In this document: one piece after another, positions 44,038 through 53,581 of the stretch
Layout of the letters: each line of letters starts with the position of its first letter
Numbering within the stretch: position 1 is the first letter of the stretch
Assembly (NCBI GenBank): GCA_003142855.1
Contig: PLNW01000108.1
Location: 54,796 to 118,795, forward strand
Length of the DNA stretch: 64,000 nucleotides
DNA from: Myxococcales bacterium
GTDB taxonomy: Bacteria > Myxococcota_A > Polyangia > Fen-1088
Reading direction: 5' to 3'
The notes under the pieces: model-generated
What the model was told of the DNA's origin: nothing
The model's database searches: none
What the model saw: the letters and a program-made list of their open reading frames with translations, nothing else
Translations under genes and position numbers: made by a program

Positions 44038-45813
44038 ATGGAACGATCGTGGTGGTGGAAGGCCCTCCTCTATGGATGTGCCATTGTTCTCGCCGGTCTC
44101 TACCTGGTGCCCACAGTGGTGCCTGAGGAGAAGCGTCCCGCTTTCTTCAAGGACCACTTCACCAAACGCATCCAGCTTGGTCTGGACTTGCAGGGCGGCC
44201 TGCACCTCGTCTACGAGGTGAACATCGACAAGGCCGTGTCGAGCAAGGTGGACCGTCTGTCGAATGACATCGAGGACGCCATCAAGAAGAAGTCGCCGGA
44301 TGTCACCGTGGGCCGCGAAGGGCGCGACGACATCACTGTGTCTTTCAAGAATCCCGCAGGCCTGGCCGGCGTGGACGCAGAACTGCTCAAGCCCTACCGC
44401 CGCGAACTGGACGAGGTCAACCGTGACGCCAGCGCGGCCACGCTGCGGCTGCGCTACGACCCTGACCGCGTGGCCGAGGTGGAGGAGTTGGCGTTGCGCC
44501 AGGCCATCGAAACCATCCGCGGCCGCGTGGACAAGTTCGGTGTGGCCGAGCCCACCATCATCAAAAAGGGCACGGACATCGTGGTCGAGCTGCCTGGCCT
44601 CAAGCAGTCCGACTTCGAGCGCATCAAGAGCATCATCGGCCGCACCGCCCAGCTTGAATTCAAGATCGTCGATGATGGCACGGAGTACATGAAGAAGCTG
44701 GGTGCCAGCCTGCCCAAGGATGGCCCCATCAAGGCCGAGCCGGAAAGCTGGACCGAGAAGCACTCGGGCCAGCAGCACGAAGACGTATTTCTGCGCAGCA
44801 AAGATCGTCCAGGGCTGGAGAAGTTCATCGCTGCTCTGTCGGGCGACTTGGCGGTGCCACCGGATCGCGAGCTGGTGCTCGAGGAGATCAGTCCGCGCGA
44901 GAGCGGTGACGCCGCGCCGGAGAAGTTCTATCGCACCTACTTGCTCAAGAAGCGCGCGGGCGTGACTGGCGAGTATCTCGCCATGGCCGACGCAACCTGG
45001 GACGAGATGGGCCGGCCCGAGGTGTCGTTCACCATGAACCGGCAGGGCTCGGCCATGATGGAGAAGCTGACCGGCGAGAACGTGGGCCGCAAGATGGCCA
45101 TCGTGCTCGACGAGAAGATCACCAGCGCGCCGGTCATCGAGTCCAAGATCGGCGAGCGCGGCCGCATCACCATGGGCGGATACGGCGATCCCTTCAAGCT
45201 GCAGCAAGAGGTAAAGGATCTGGTGGCGGTGTTGCGCTCGGGTGCTCTGCCCGCGCCACTGAAGAAGTCGTTTGAGACCCAGGTGGGCGCCACCATGGGT
45301 CAGGATTCCATCGACAAGGCCAAGTTCTCCATGATGATCGGGGCCATCGCCGTGGTGCTGTTTATGCTCATCTACTACCGGGTGGCTGGGTTCATCGCGA
45401 ATCTGGCCATGGTGCTCAACATGCTGTTCATGGTGGCCATCTTGGCTGCCTTCGAGGCTTCGCTGACCTTGCCCGGCATCGCGGGGTTGGTGCTCACCAT
45501 CGGTATGGCGGTGGACTCCAACATCATCATCTACGAGCGCATACGCGAGGAGTTACGCCAGGGCAAGTCGCCGCGCACGGCGGTCGATGCCGGTTTCCAG
45601 CGCGCGTTCTGGACCGTGTTCGACGCGCACGTGACCAACTTCGTGGCCGGCATCGTGCTTTATTCCTACGGCTCCGGCCCCATCCGCGGTTTCGCAGTCA
45701 CCCTGTTGGTGGGCATCGTGTCCAATTTGCTCACCTCGGTGTGGATCTCGCGGTGGATGTTCGATCTCATCGTGGGCCGCCGCGGGTCGGTTCCCGCGAC
45801 CCTTTCCATCTAG
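44038..45813 (+). CDS. secD: protein translocase subunit SecD
   Basis: This 591-residue subunit uses the proton gradient to help complete protein export at the periplasmic side. It begins with a span ('ALLYGCAIVLAGLYLVPTVV'), then 'IQLGLDLQGGLHLVYEVN' at the start of the P1 periplasmic domain. The C-terminal half holds five spans, including 'IAGLVLTIGMAVDSNIIIYE', with the conserved Asp. It is linked to secF (18 bases). Confidence 0.96.
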   Translation: MERSWWWKALLYGCAIVLAGLYLVPTVVPEEKRPAFFKDHFTKRIQLGLDLQGGLHLVYEVNIDKAVSSKVDRLSNDIEDAIKKKSPDVTVGREGRDDITVSFKNPAGLAGVDAELLKPYRRELDEVNRDASAATLRLRYDPDRVAEVEELALRQAIETIRGRVDKFGVAEPTIIKKGTDIVVELPGLKQSDFERIKSIIGRTAQLEFKIVDDGTEYMKKLGASLPKDGPIKAEPESWTEKHSGQQHEDVFLRSKDRPGLEKFIAALSGDLAVPPDRELVLEEISPRESGDAAPEKFYRTYLLKKRAGVTGEYLAMADATWDEMGRPEVSFTMNRQGSAMMEKLTGENVGRKMAIVLDEKITSAPVIESKIGERGRITMGGYGDPFKLQQEVKDLVAVLRSGALPAPLKKSFETQVGATMGQDSIDKAKFSMMIGAIAVVLFMLIYYRVAGFIANLAMVLNMLFMVAILAAFEASLTLPGIAGLVLTIGMAVDSNIIIYERIREELRQGKSPRTAVDAGFQRAFWTVFDAHVTNFVAGIVLYSYGSGPIRGFAVTLLVGIVSNLLTSVWISRWMFDLIVGRRGSVPATLSI

Positions 45814-45831
45814 CAGGCAGGAGAATCACCG

Positions 45832-47091
45832 ATGGCGGCGAATCAGAAATTTTTCGAGATCATCAAGCCCGGCATCAATCTCGAATTCATTGGCAACCAG
45901 AAGTACTGGATCGGGGCGTCCATCACCCTGCTGCTGGTCACCTTCCTTATGCTCCCCATCAACGCCTACGTCATCAAGAGTCGTGGCCACGCGTTGAACT
46001 GGGGCGTTGATTTCCGCGGTGGCACCGAGATCGTGGTCGACTTCTCCAAGCCTGTCGACGCGGGCGCGATACGCGCGGCGCTGGAGGCCAAGGGGTTCGA
46101 CAACCCTGACGTGGTCAAGTACGGCAGCGCGATGGAGCGCGGATCGAGCAACGCGTACATGATCCGCATGGGGGCTGTGTCCGTCATGTCGACCGAGCAG
46201 TCGAAGAAGGTGGAGGTGGCGCTGGCGCGGGTGGGCGAGGCCATCCTGAAGAAGTTCGAGTTCTCCGAGGGCGGCGACAAGGTCTACATCCGTTTCGACA
46301 GGGCTGTGGATCCGGCGGATCTGGCTGCTGCGCTCAAGGCCGCGGGCACGTCCACCACGGACAAGGGCGTGCAGCAGTTCGGCCCGCCCCAGGACCACAC
46401 CTACGAAGCCACCCTGGTCGGCATGGAGTCCGAGGTGCGCGCGGCGCTCGACGCCAAGCTGGGCGCTGGCGCGGTGACCAGCATCCCGCAGGTGTCGTCG
46501 GTGGGGTCCAAGGCCGGCAAGGAGCTTCAGCTCGACGGAATCCGGGCCTTGATGGGGGCCATCCTGCTCATCGTGGTCTACGTCGCCTTCCGCTTCGATT
46601 TTCGCTACGGCCCCGGAACCATCGTCGCCCTCTTGCACGACGCCATCCTCACGGTGGGGGCCTTCGCGGTCACCTACAAGGAATTCTCGCTCACCACCCT
46701 GGCAGCGATCTTGACCATCATCGGCTATTCGATGAGCGACACCATCGTGGTGTTTGACCGTATCCGCGAGAACGCCAGCCGCTATCGCGATCGGGCGTTT
46801 GATCGCGTGGTCAATCACGCCATCAATGAAACCCTGTCGCGTACCATACTGACCAGCTGCACGGTGTTCTTCGTGACCCTGGCCATGAACATCTTCGGCA
46901 GCGGGGGGATCCGCGATTTCGCTTTTGCCATGAATGTGGGCGTCATCGTGGGCACGTATTCGTCGATCTTCATCGCCAGCCCCATCCTGATCTGGCTCAA
47001 CGAGAAGTACGTGGCGGTGCAGAAGCGGCAGGCGGCGCGGCCGACCCGCCGGCCGGTTCGGCGTGACGAAGAAGAGCCGGTCGAGACCTGA
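45832..47091 (+). CDS. secF: protein translocase subunit SecF
   Basis: A 419-residue SecF. The first span is followed by 'ALNWGVDFRGGTEIVVDFSK', the family motif. The last spans include 'IIGYSMSDTIVVFDRIREN' with the conserved Asp and Arg. It is longer than E. coli SecF (323) because of an enlarged periplasmic loop (residues about 70-240). The tail is Arg/Pro-rich ('RPTRRPVRRDEEEPVET'). Confidence 0.96.
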   Translation: MAANQKFFEIIKPGINLEFIGNQKYWIGASITLLLVTFLMLPINAYVIKSRGHALNWGVDFRGGTEIVVDFSKPVDAGAIRAALEAKGFDNPDVVKYGSAMERGSSNAYMIRMGAVSVMSTEQSKKVEVALARVGEAILKKFEFSEGGDKVYIRFDRAVDPADLAAALKAAGTSTTDKGVQQFGPPQDHTYEATLVGMESEVRAALDAKLGAGAVTSIPQVSSVGSKAGKELQLDGIRALMGAILLIVVYVAFRFDFRYGPGTIVALLHDAILTVGAFAVTYKEFSLTTLAAILTIIGYSMSDTIVVFDRIRENASRYRDRAFDRVVNHAINETLSRTILTSCTVFFVTLAMNIFGSGGIRDFAFAMNVGVIVGTYSSIFIASPILIWLNEKYVAVQKRQAARPTRRPVRRDEEEPVET

Positions 47092-47126
47092 TAGGACCGG
47101 GCGATGCTCGCCGGCAGGTCGCAATC

Positions 47127-48827
47127 ATGACCCTCACCTGGCGAGTTCGTCCCACTGACGACACGGTTGTGGCGCGCCTGTGCGACGAGCTGCACCTGCG
47201 TCGCTTGACGGCCACGGTGCTGGCGGCGCGCGGTCTGGACGATCCCGCGGCGGCGGCCCGTTTCCTTCAGCCCAAGCTGGCGGATCTGCGGCCGCCTGAC
47301 GGGATCGCGGATCTGGACCGCGCCTTGGACCGGCTGGTGCCGGCCGTGACCGCCGGGGAACGCATCGGCGTGTTCGGCGATTATGACGTGGACGGAGTGA
47401 CCACCGCGGCCGTGCTCACCACCATGTTGCGTGCCTTCGGGGCGCAAGTGGTCGCGCGGGTGGCGCACCGTTCGTCGGGCTACGGCCTGTCGCCGGGTGA
47501 TGTCACGCAGTTCCTCGACCAGGGCTGTACCCTGGTGGTGACCGGCGATTGCGGCACCAGCGACGGTGAGGCCATCGTGCTCTGTCGCGCGCGCGGCGTG
47601 GACGTGATTGTCATCGACCACCACCACGTGCCCTCCGGGCCGTCAGCCGCCTCGGCGCTGCTCAACCCTCATCGCAGCGACGACAAGTTTCCCTTCAAGG
47701 GCCTGGCCTCGTGCGGGGTGGCGTTCTATCTGGCGGCAGCCTTGCGCACCCGCCTGCGCGGCCAAGGTCACCCGGCGGCCGACCGCTTTGATCCGCGCGA
47801 GGCGCTGGACCTGGTGGCGTTGGGCACGGTGGCGGACATGGTTCCTCTGCGCGAGGAGAACCGCATTCTGGCGTCGCTCGGCCTGCGCGATCTGGCGGCG
47901 TTCCGGCGTCCCGGGCTGCGCGCCCTCGCCGAGATTGCGGGTGTGGATACCGGATCGGTGATCACCTCAGATGTGAGCTTCCGTCTGGCGCCACGCCTGA
48001 ACGCGGCCGGCCGGCTGGGCGATGCGCAAGTGGCCCTGGATCTGTTGCTGGCGTCCGACGCGGCTGAAGCTTCTCGTCTAGCAGGCGAGCTCGACGACAT
48101 GAATCGCCACCGGCAGAGAATCCAGGAAGAGATGTGGGCCGAAGCGCTGCGCGCGGCCGAGGCGTTCCCCAACGACGCGGCCTTGGTTCTGGGCGCCGAG
48201 GGCTGGCACCAGGGCGTGGTCGGCATCGTGGCGGCCAAATTAGTCGACAAGTTCAAGAAGCCGGTGGTGGTGGTCGGTTTCAAGGACGGCAGCGGGCGGG
48301 GTTCCGCGCGCACCACCGGCGGGCTCGATCTCTACCAATCGCTGGCGGCGTGCCAGGAACATCTCACCGTTTTCGGCGGGCACGCAGCCGCGGCCGGCTT
48401 GGGATTGTCGGCAGCGCAGATGGAGGCTTTTCGGGCCAAGTTCGTGGCCCAGGCGCAAAGCCATTTCGACAGCCGCACGCAGGATCCGGTGCTGGAAGTG
48501 GACGCGGCGGCGGAGCTGGCTGATCTCGATCTGGTGCAGGCCGAGGAGTTTGAGCGGCTGGCGCCATTTGGCATGGGCAACAACGAGCCACTGTTGGTTC
48601 TGCCCGACGTGGTGGCGCGCTCGACCCGCGTGGTGGGTGGGTCGCACCTGCAGCTCACATTGTCGCGTGGCGCGGCCGTCAGCCAAGCGATAGCCTTTGC
48701 CATGGCGGACCGCGATCCGGGCCAGGGGGCGCACCTCGACGTCATCGCTACGGCCGAGGTCGACACGTTTCGGGGAAACCGGCGGCCACGCGTTCGGGTC
48801 AAGCAGCTCTTGCGGAGGACATCGTGA
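47127..48827 (+). CDS. recJ: single-stranded-DNA-specific exonuclease RecJ
   Basis: A 566-residue 5'-3' ssDNA exonuclease of the DHH family, acting in recombination and mismatch repair. Motifs: 'RIGVFGDYDVDGVTTAAVL' (DYDxDG), 'VTGDCGTSDGEA', 'VIVIDHHHVPSG' (DHH), and the DHHA1 region 'SGRGSARTTGGLDLYQSLAA' with 'FGGHAAAAGLGLS'. The C-terminal OB domain contains 'FERLAPFGMGNNEPLLVLPD'. It overlaps the next small gene by four bases. Confidence 0.96.
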   Translation: MTLTWRVRPTDDTVVARLCDELHLRRLTATVLAARGLDDPAAAARFLQPKLADLRPPDGIADLDRALDRLVPAVTAGERIGVFGDYDVDGVTTAAVLTTMLRAFGAQVVARVAHRSSGYGLSPGDVTQFLDQGCTLVVTGDCGTSDGEAIVLCRARGVDVIVIDHHHVPSGPSAASALLNPHRSDDKFPFKGLASCGVAFYLAAALRTRLRGQGHPAADRFDPREALDLVALGTVADMVPLREENRILASLGLRDLAAFRRPGLRALAEIAGVDTGSVITSDVSFRLAPRLNAAGRLGDAQVALDLLLASDAAEASRLAGELDDMNRHRQRIQEEMWAEALRAAEAFPNDAALVLGAEGWHQGVVGIVAAKLVDKFKKPVVVVGFKDGSGRGSARTTGGLDLYQSLAACQEHLTVFGGHAAAAGLGLSAAQMEAFRAKFVAQAQSHFDSRTQDPVLEVDAAAELADLDLVQAEEFERLAPFGMGNNEPLLVLPDVVARSTRVVGGSHLQLTLSRGAAVSQAIAFAMADRDPGQGAHLDVIATAEVDTFRGNRRPRVRVKQLLRRTS

Positions 48828-49096
48828 GCGAGCCACACAACCATGAGGGCGACGAAGAACCGCGGGCGGGTTTCTGGGCAACCCTGCCACGAGGGACGGT
48901 CACGCGGGTTCTCATCCTGCTGGCGCTTCTGGTCGGGATCGTGGTGCTTCAACGCAAGGCCGGCGCCATCGCGGGCTGCATGAACCAGTCTTTCATGGCG
49001 CCCCAGCCGCGCGCCCTGGGCACGCCCCGGGGCGACGCAGCCGAGCGTGGTCCCATCCACGTGCAAGTACAGGTTCCGGAAGCAGCCCCGCGATGA
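48824..49096 (+). CDS. small single-span membrane protein between recJ and terC
   Basis: A 90-residue protein with GTG start (48824, overlapping the recJ stop by GTGA). One span 'VTRVLILLALLVGIVVLQ' at about residues 25-43 is followed by a short Pro/Arg-rich outer region. It overlaps the terC start by ATGA, so it is coupled to both neighbours. I do not recognise a family. Confidence 0.65.
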   Translation: MSEPHNHEGDEEPRAGFWATLPRGTVTRVLILLALLVGIVVLQRKAGAIAGCMNQSFMAPQPRALGTPRGDAAERGPIHVQVQVPEAAPR

Positions 49097-50019
49097 CCTC
49101 GGTTGGTTCACCCTTGGTTTGGGGGCTTTTCGCCCTGATCGTGGTCGTTGCGCTGGCCATTGACCTGGGCGTGTTCAACCGCGAGGCACGTCCCGTGCGC
49201 ATGCGCGACGCCGCCATCTGGGTCGTGGTCTGGTGCTCGCTGGGGATGGCCTTCAACCTTTTCATTCTGCGACGCTTTGGCGTGCACAAGGGATTGGAGT
49301 TTCTGCAAGGCTGGCTGCTGGAGCTGGCGTTGTCGGCTGATAACGTGTTCGTGTTTCTGGTCATTCTGTCGTATTTCAAGGTCAGCCGGGATGTGCAGCA
49401 CAAGGTCTTGTTCTGGGGCATCGTGGGTGCGGTGATTTCCCGCGGGGCCTTCATCGGCGTGGGGGCCGTGACCATTCACGCGTTTCATTGGGTGCTGTAT
49501 CTGCTGGGCGCTTTCCTGGTCTTCACGGCGATCAAGATCCTGGCCCAGGAAGAAAAGCCGGTCGATCCCTCGCGCAACCTGGTCCTGCGGCTGTTTCGCC
49601 GTCTGGTGCCCATCACGCCAGACTTCGTGGGCGCCCGCTTCTTCGCGCGACATGAAGGCCGCATGATGGCCACGCCGCTTCTGGCCGTGCTGGTGGTGGT
49701 GGAGGCGGCGGACGTGATGTTCGCGGTGGATTCCATTCCGGCAATCTTCGGCGTGACCACTGATGTGTTCATCGTGTTCACGTCGAACATCTTTGCCGTG
49801 CTGGGCCTGCGCTCGCTCTACTTCCTGGTTGCGGGTCTGGCGCAGAGGCTGGTCTATTTGAAGTACGCCATCTCGGCCATCTTGGCCTTCATTGGCATCA
49901 AGATCGTGGCCCAGCCCTTTTTCGCAATACCCGTCGGCATTTCACTGGCGGTGGTGGCAGGACTGCTTGCAGTCGCAACCGCGGTATCGCTGCTCTTCGG
50001 CCCCAAGCACGCCAACTAA
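49093..50019 (+). CDS. TerC family integral membrane protein (Alx type)
   Basis: A 308-residue TerC/Alx family protein with about nine spans. The conserved acidic motifs 'ELALSADNVFVFLVILSYF' and 'AADVMFAVDSIPAIFGVTTD' contain the Asp residues proposed to bind Mn or other divalent metal. Members export Mn(II) or load metal on secreted proteins. It ends convergently with hom, overlapping by four bases. Confidence 0.93.
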   Translation: MTSVGSPLVWGLFALIVVVALAIDLGVFNREARPVRMRDAAIWVVVWCSLGMAFNLFILRRFGVHKGLEFLQGWLLELALSADNVFVFLVILSYFKVSRDVQHKVLFWGIVGAVISRGAFIGVGAVTIHAFHWVLYLLGAFLVFTAIKILAQEEKPVDPSRNLVLRLFRRLVPITPDFVGARFFARHEGRMMATPLLAVLVVVEAADVMFAVDSIPAIFGVTTDVFIVFTSNIFAVLGLRSLYFLVAGLAQRLVYLKYAISAILAFIGIKIVAQPFFAIPVGISLAVVAGLLAVATAVSLLFGPKHAN

Positions 50020-51308
50020 CTATCCGCGCGCAGCAGCGAGCGCACGCCTAGCACCACGTCCAACTTGCGGATGTCGGCCACCGCTTTCTGCATGGCGGAC
50101 TCCCGGACTTCGTGGGTCAGGATGACCAGCTCGGCTTCCTTGCCAGTGGCTTCCTTCTGTTTGACGCCCGCGATGCTGACCTCGCACTCGCCGAAGATCT
50201 TGGCGATGGTCGCCAGCACGCCGGGCCGGTCTTTCACCTCGAGCCGCAGGTAAAACTTGCTCACAACCTCGCCCATGGGGACCACGTGCTTTTTGCGCGC
50301 GCCGAAGTTCATGCGCCCGCTCACACCGCCCTGGGGATGGTGCATGGCCAGGTCGATGATGTCGCCCAGAATGGCCGATGCGGTCGGCAGCGCGCCCGCG
50401 CCGCGGCCGTAGAACATGACGTCGCCCACGTAGTTGCCCCGCGCGAACACGGCGTTGAAGGAATCGTTGACCGCGGCCAGGGGGTGGTCGCGCCGGATCA
50501 TCATGGGGTGCACGCGCAACTCGACGCTCTTCTCGTCGTGTTCGATGCCGATGGCGAGGAGTTTGATGACGTAGCCGTATTCCTTGGCCAACTCGATGTC
50601 GCGTGCGGTGACACCGCGGATGCCCTCGGTGAAGATCTCGCGGTAGTCGACCGCGGTGTTGAAGGCCAGGGCGGCCAGGATGGCCAGCTTGTAGGTGGCG
50701 TCGTGGCCGTCGACATCGGCGGTGGGGTCGGCCTCGGCATAGCCCAGTTCTTGCGCTTCCCGCAGCACGGCCGCGAACTTGGCCCCCTCGCGATGCATCT
50801 TGGTCAGAATGAAGTTGGTGGTGCCGTTGACGATGCCATACAGGCGCTCGAAGCGGTTGACGGCCAGCGACTGGCCCAAGGCACTGATGACAGGAATGCC
50901 CCCGCACGACGAGGCCTCGAAGTGCAGAGTCACGTTGTGTTTTCGCGCCAGCGCGAGCAGCTCAGGCCCTTTCTTGGCGATGAGTTCCTTGTTGGCCGTG
51001 ACCACGTGCTTGCCCGCGGTCAGCGCCGCCTCCACAAGGGAGTAGGCCGCCTTGACGCCGCCGATGACCTCGACCACCACGCGGATCGCAGGGTCGTCCA
51101 GGATTTCTTGCGCGTTTTCGGTGAGCCGCTCGGCTGCCAGACCGGTGGACTTGCGCTTGGCTGGGTCGATGTCCGCCGCTTTGCATAGCTCGACCGCCAC
51201 GCCGGTCTTGCGGCGCAGGTTCTCCGCCTCCTCGACGAGGAGCTTCACGACACCGCCCCCTACGGTGCCACAACCGATGACCCCCACTCCAAACTTGCCG
51301 GTCGCCAT
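50016..51308 (-). CDS. hom: homoserine dehydrogenase
   Basis: A 430-residue NAD(P)-dependent reductase of aspartate semialdehyde. The Rossmann motif is 'VGVIGCGTVGGGVVKLLVE' (residues 8-26), and 'GTTNFILTKMHREGAKFAAV' and 'AEADPTADVDGHDATYKLAI' are the catalytic blocks. The C-terminal ACT domain ('LEVKDRPGVLATIAKIFGEC') suggests threonine feedback. AGGAG is well placed upstream of 51308. It complements thrC and the two aspartokinases. Confidence 0.96.
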   Translation of the reverse strand: MATGKFGVGVIGCGTVGGGVVKLLVEEAENLRRKTGVAVELCKAADIDPAKRKSTGLAAERLTENAQEILDDPAIRVVVEVIGGVKAAYSLVEAALTAGKHVVTANKELIAKKGPELLALARKHNVTLHFEASSCGGIPVISALGQSLAVNRFERLYGIVNGTTNFILTKMHREGAKFAAVLREAQELGYAEADPTADVDGHDATYKLAILAALAFNTAVDYREIFTEGIRGVTARDIELAKEYGYVIKLLAIGIEHDEKSVELRVHPMMIRRDHPLAAVNDSFNAVFARGNYVGDVMFYGRGAGALPTASAILGDIIDLAMHHPQGGVSGRMNFGARKKHVVPMGEVVSKFYLRLEVKDRPGVLATIAKIFGECEVSIAGVKQKEATGKEAELVILTHEVRESAMQKAVADIRKLDVVLGVRSLLRADS

Positions 51309-51444
51309 GACTGATTCTCCTGAGTTGTTTCCGTACGTTGGTGTTTGCCTGTTTCGGGGCGACGCCCGCGGCTAACACCTAGCGCCCTTTCCGTCGGAGT
51401 TCAACGGTTTGCGGGCGCTTCGGAATTCGGCGTGGGCGGGGAAC

Positions 51445-51514
51445 GGTGCGGTGTGGGTGACAGGGACGGTGGCGGTGACGGTGACAGTGACAGTGACAGA
51501 GACCGTGGCGGTGG
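51445..51514. repeat. left hexamer array of inverted cassette
   Basis: A G-rich array of GTGACG, GTGACA and GTGGCG units with six-base period. Its outer end GGTGCGGTGTGGGTGACAGG is the reverse complement-like partner of the end of the right array (54205-54239). The region between it and hom (51309-51444) shows nothing else. Confidence 0.75.
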
Positions 51515-51548
51515 GCCCGGGCCTTTGGTGGCCCGGGCCAGGACGGAG

Positions 51549-51878
51549 TCAGGGATGGGTCAGGCGCCAGGGAATCGCGAGGATGGAATCGAGCAGGGCC
51601 AGGGCGGGCGTGACGGTGGCTTGGTCCACGTCACCCCAGGCCATGGCAACGGCCAGATGTGAGCGGAGTTCTCCGGCGGAGCCCGCGGCAATCCGGTAGT
51701 GGTGCAGTCGGTCCTGGCCTGCGCGCCGGGCGCCTTCAGCGATGTTGCCTGGCACCGAGGAGCCGGCGCGTTTGAGCTGTTGGGCCAGATCCCTGTCGTG
51801 AAGACGAATGCGCTCGACCGCCGGCCGGAGCGCGCTGACCATCTGCAGAGCCATTTCGTAGACCTCGAAGCGTTTCAT
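51549..51878 (-). CDS. four-helix bundle protein (23S rRNA-IVP family), left-arm copy
   Basis: A 109-residue helical protein of the 'four helix bundle / 23S intervening-sequence protein' (TIGR02436) family: 'MKRFEVYEMALQMVSALRPA', 'LKRAGSSVPGNIAEGARRAG', and 'RSHLAVAMAWGDVDQATVTP'. These proteins are often carried in rRNA IVSs or near mobile modules; their biochemical role is unclear. GGAGGT lies seven bases before the ATG. Its right-arm twin (53692-54021) differs at only four residues (Q/L, L/V, A/S, P/L by eye). Confidence 0.85.
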   Translation of the reverse strand: MKRFEVYEMALQMVSALRPAVERIRLHDRDLAQQLKRAGSSVPGNIAEGARRAGQDRLHHYRIAAGSAGELRSHLAVAMAWGDVDQATVTPALALLDSILAIPWRLTHP

Positions 51879-51988
51879 CAGGACCTCCTTTGTCGCGGCC
51901 TCAAGCAGGCCGCCGTGCGCGTGTGACGGTCCCCTTTCCCGGCGCAAGGACGAAACGACAAGGTCAGCGCGAAACCATCGCGGCCGGT
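51549..51988. repeat. left arm of a ~440-bp inverted repeat
   Basis: The four-helix gene plus 110 bases upstream, ending near CGATGGTTTCGCGC (seen here as reverse complement), matches 53582-54021 in inverted orientation. The two arms and their hexamer arrays bracket about 1.6 kb with the HEPN and HNH genes. Confidence 0.85.
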
Positions 51989-52230
51989 GGCGTGAGTCTT
52001 CCATAATGGAGAGGCCCGCCCGGGTTCGCTGTCCTTCGCAGCAACATGTGCGACCCGCTCTCGGAGTTCTGCCGTTCCCTCGGAGAACTTCGGCGGGACG
52101 CCGAGAGCCGTGTGAACATCTTGAGCGTCAACTGTCACGCCTACCTTTTCACCCTTGACGACTCGCTTGTACCCCACGAAGCTCGGCACCAGTCGTTCCC
52201 AGAACGTGATTGGTTGCTCGGCGACGTCTC
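51989..52230. other. non-repeated gap inside the cassette before the HEPN gene
   Basis: Together with the arm edge, 51879-52230 contains no recognised gene. A minus-strand frame (51878-52189) begins 'MPSFVGYKRVVKGEKVGVTV' and then runs into the repeat arm; it may be a small gene or a fused remnant, but no family is recognised. Confidence 0.4.
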
Positions 52231-52788
52231 ATGACCAAGTGGCTCGATTTCTACCGGCCGTACTTCCCGTCGGAGTCGGAGGCTCGGCTGTTCATTGGCG
52301 ACTGCGAGAAGTCCAGCGACGCGGCTGCCATGTTGATAATGCACCAAGCCGCCCGCCTTGTGACCATTTCCAAGAAGATGGCCGAGATTCAACCCGGGCG
52401 CGACGCTCTGGAGCTGTTGTTCTTGCTCATCTGTGCGGAAAACGTCTCAAAGCTGCACGACGATTTTCACGACGAGGGGAAGTCGCGACACTACGTTCAA
52501 ACGTTTTTCTCGCAGTTTCTCTCCAATTCCGAGAAGGCGCAGATCGAAGAGAAGTTCCTGACCCTCGATCTCGGTCTCATGAATCTGGGACAGATCATCG
52601 ACGTGCTCTATGATACGCGATGCGATGTTGTCCACGAGGGAAAGTACTGGGGCTTTTCATTCAGTTCGTATGGGGTATCGACCGCGACCGTCGAGACTCC
52701 AGTGCTCACACGCATGTCGATCGAGGAGTTTCGCTCCATTGTCGTGAACGGATGTGTGCGAGCGGCAATGACTCGCGCTGCGGCCTAG
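52231..52788 (+). CDS. HEPN-like predicted RNase
   Basis: A 185-residue all-alpha protein with the sequence R130-C-D-V-V-H135, an Rx4H motif typical of HEPN ribonucleases, in 'YDTRCDVVHEGKYW'. The preceding helices 'ALELLFLLICAENVSKLHDD' also fit. HEPN proteins often act as toxins or abortive-infection effectors that cut tRNA or mRNA. No MNT-type partner is adjacent; the HNH gene follows after 96 bases. The ATG at 52231 was chosen; TTG 52210 adds seven residues. Confidence 0.65.
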   Translation: MTKWLDFYRPYFPSESEARLFIGDCEKSSDAAAMLIMHQAARLVTISKKMAEIQPGRDALELLFLLICAENVSKLHDDFHDEGKSRHYVQTFFSQFLSNSEKAQIEEKFLTLDLGLMNLGQIIDVLYDTRCDVVHEGKYWGFSFSSYGVSTATVETPVLTRMSIEEFRSIVVNGCVRAAMTRAAA

Positions 52789-52884
52789 CACACGGTTGCA
52801 GCGGCTGGGCACGTGTGTCGGCGTCTTCTGTGTCGGCGTCGATCTGGTCCGCGTCGACATCCCGGTGTACCATTGCCGCCTTCG

Positions 52885-53538
52885 ATGTCCGTGAATGTAT
52901 TCAAGGTCGCAGAGGTGGTATCGGGGCGGGTAGTTGTTTCGAAGAAGGCTCGCCGTTCGGCGCACGAATTGGCTTGCGTCTTGACCTCCCTCGGCGGAGT
53001 GGACGACGCGGCGCCCGAGAGTGGTTGGCGTATCGAAATCACCACGGGGGTCGGCGCCGGGGCTTCGTCCATAGAGCTGCCCCTGGCATGCGTCCTGAGC
53101 AGGGCGGATCTGCAGATCTCCGAGCGCGAACCCTTGTTTCTCGACAGTGAGGGGCGGGTCATCTTCTTCCGGAGCCGCCTTCTGATGCCCGAACGCCCAT
53201 GCGTCCAGATATCCGACCGTGAGGAAGCGCTCCTTCGAGCGAAGAAGCTCGTCTACGACGAGGAGCTCGAATTGGTCAACCTCCGGAAACAGGTGGCGAA
53301 CGCTGAGGCCACGCTCGAGTACCGACGAACGGGACCAAAGCGCGAGCCCATAGCAGACGATGTGAAGCTCGTCGTTTGGGCTAGGGATGGAGGTGCCTGC
53401 GTGCGCTGTGGATCGACTGAGAAGCTGCACTTCGACCATGTGATCCCAGTCGTCAAGGGAGGGGGCAGCTCGCCAGAGAACATCCAGATTCTGTGCGAGC
53501 AGTGCAATCTGAAGAAGTCGGACAGGATAGCCTTCTGA
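52885..53538 (+). CDS. HNH endonuclease
   Basis: A 217-residue protein whose C-terminal part is a zinc-ribbon HNH nuclease: 'CVRCGS' (C172, C175), 'LHFDHVIPVVKGG' with D184-H185, 'NIQIL' (N about 200) and 'CEQC' (C204, C207). The first 150 residues form an unassigned domain, partly beta ('WRIEITTGVGAGASSIELP') with a helical/coiled stretch at about 115-145 ('EELELVNLRKQVANAEATLE'). It is often seen in restriction or mobile-element context. The ATG at 52885 follows the HEPN gene. Confidence 0.85.
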   Translation: MSVNVFKVAEVVSGRVVVSKKARRSAHELACVLTSLGGVDDAAPESGWRIEITTGVGAGASSIELPLACVLSRADLQISEREPLFLDSEGRVIFFRSRLLMPERPCVQISDREEALLRAKKLVYDEELELVNLRKQVANAEATLEYRRTGPKREPIADDVKLVVWARDGGACVRCGSTEKLHFDHVIPVVKGGGSSPENIQILCEQCNLKKSDRIAF

Positions 53539-53581
53539 TTCTTGCCCGCGAGCGACGTGCGGGCTGGCACAAGTATCGCCG

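Noticed and set aside
43711..45207. 498-residue minus-strand frame opposite yajC-secD
   Set aside because: Antisense to well-supported SecDF-YajC genes.
51878..52189. Minus-strand 103-residue frame upstream of the left four-helix gene
   Set aside because: Its second half is the repeat arm read through; the first half has no recognised family. Noted only as a gap remark.
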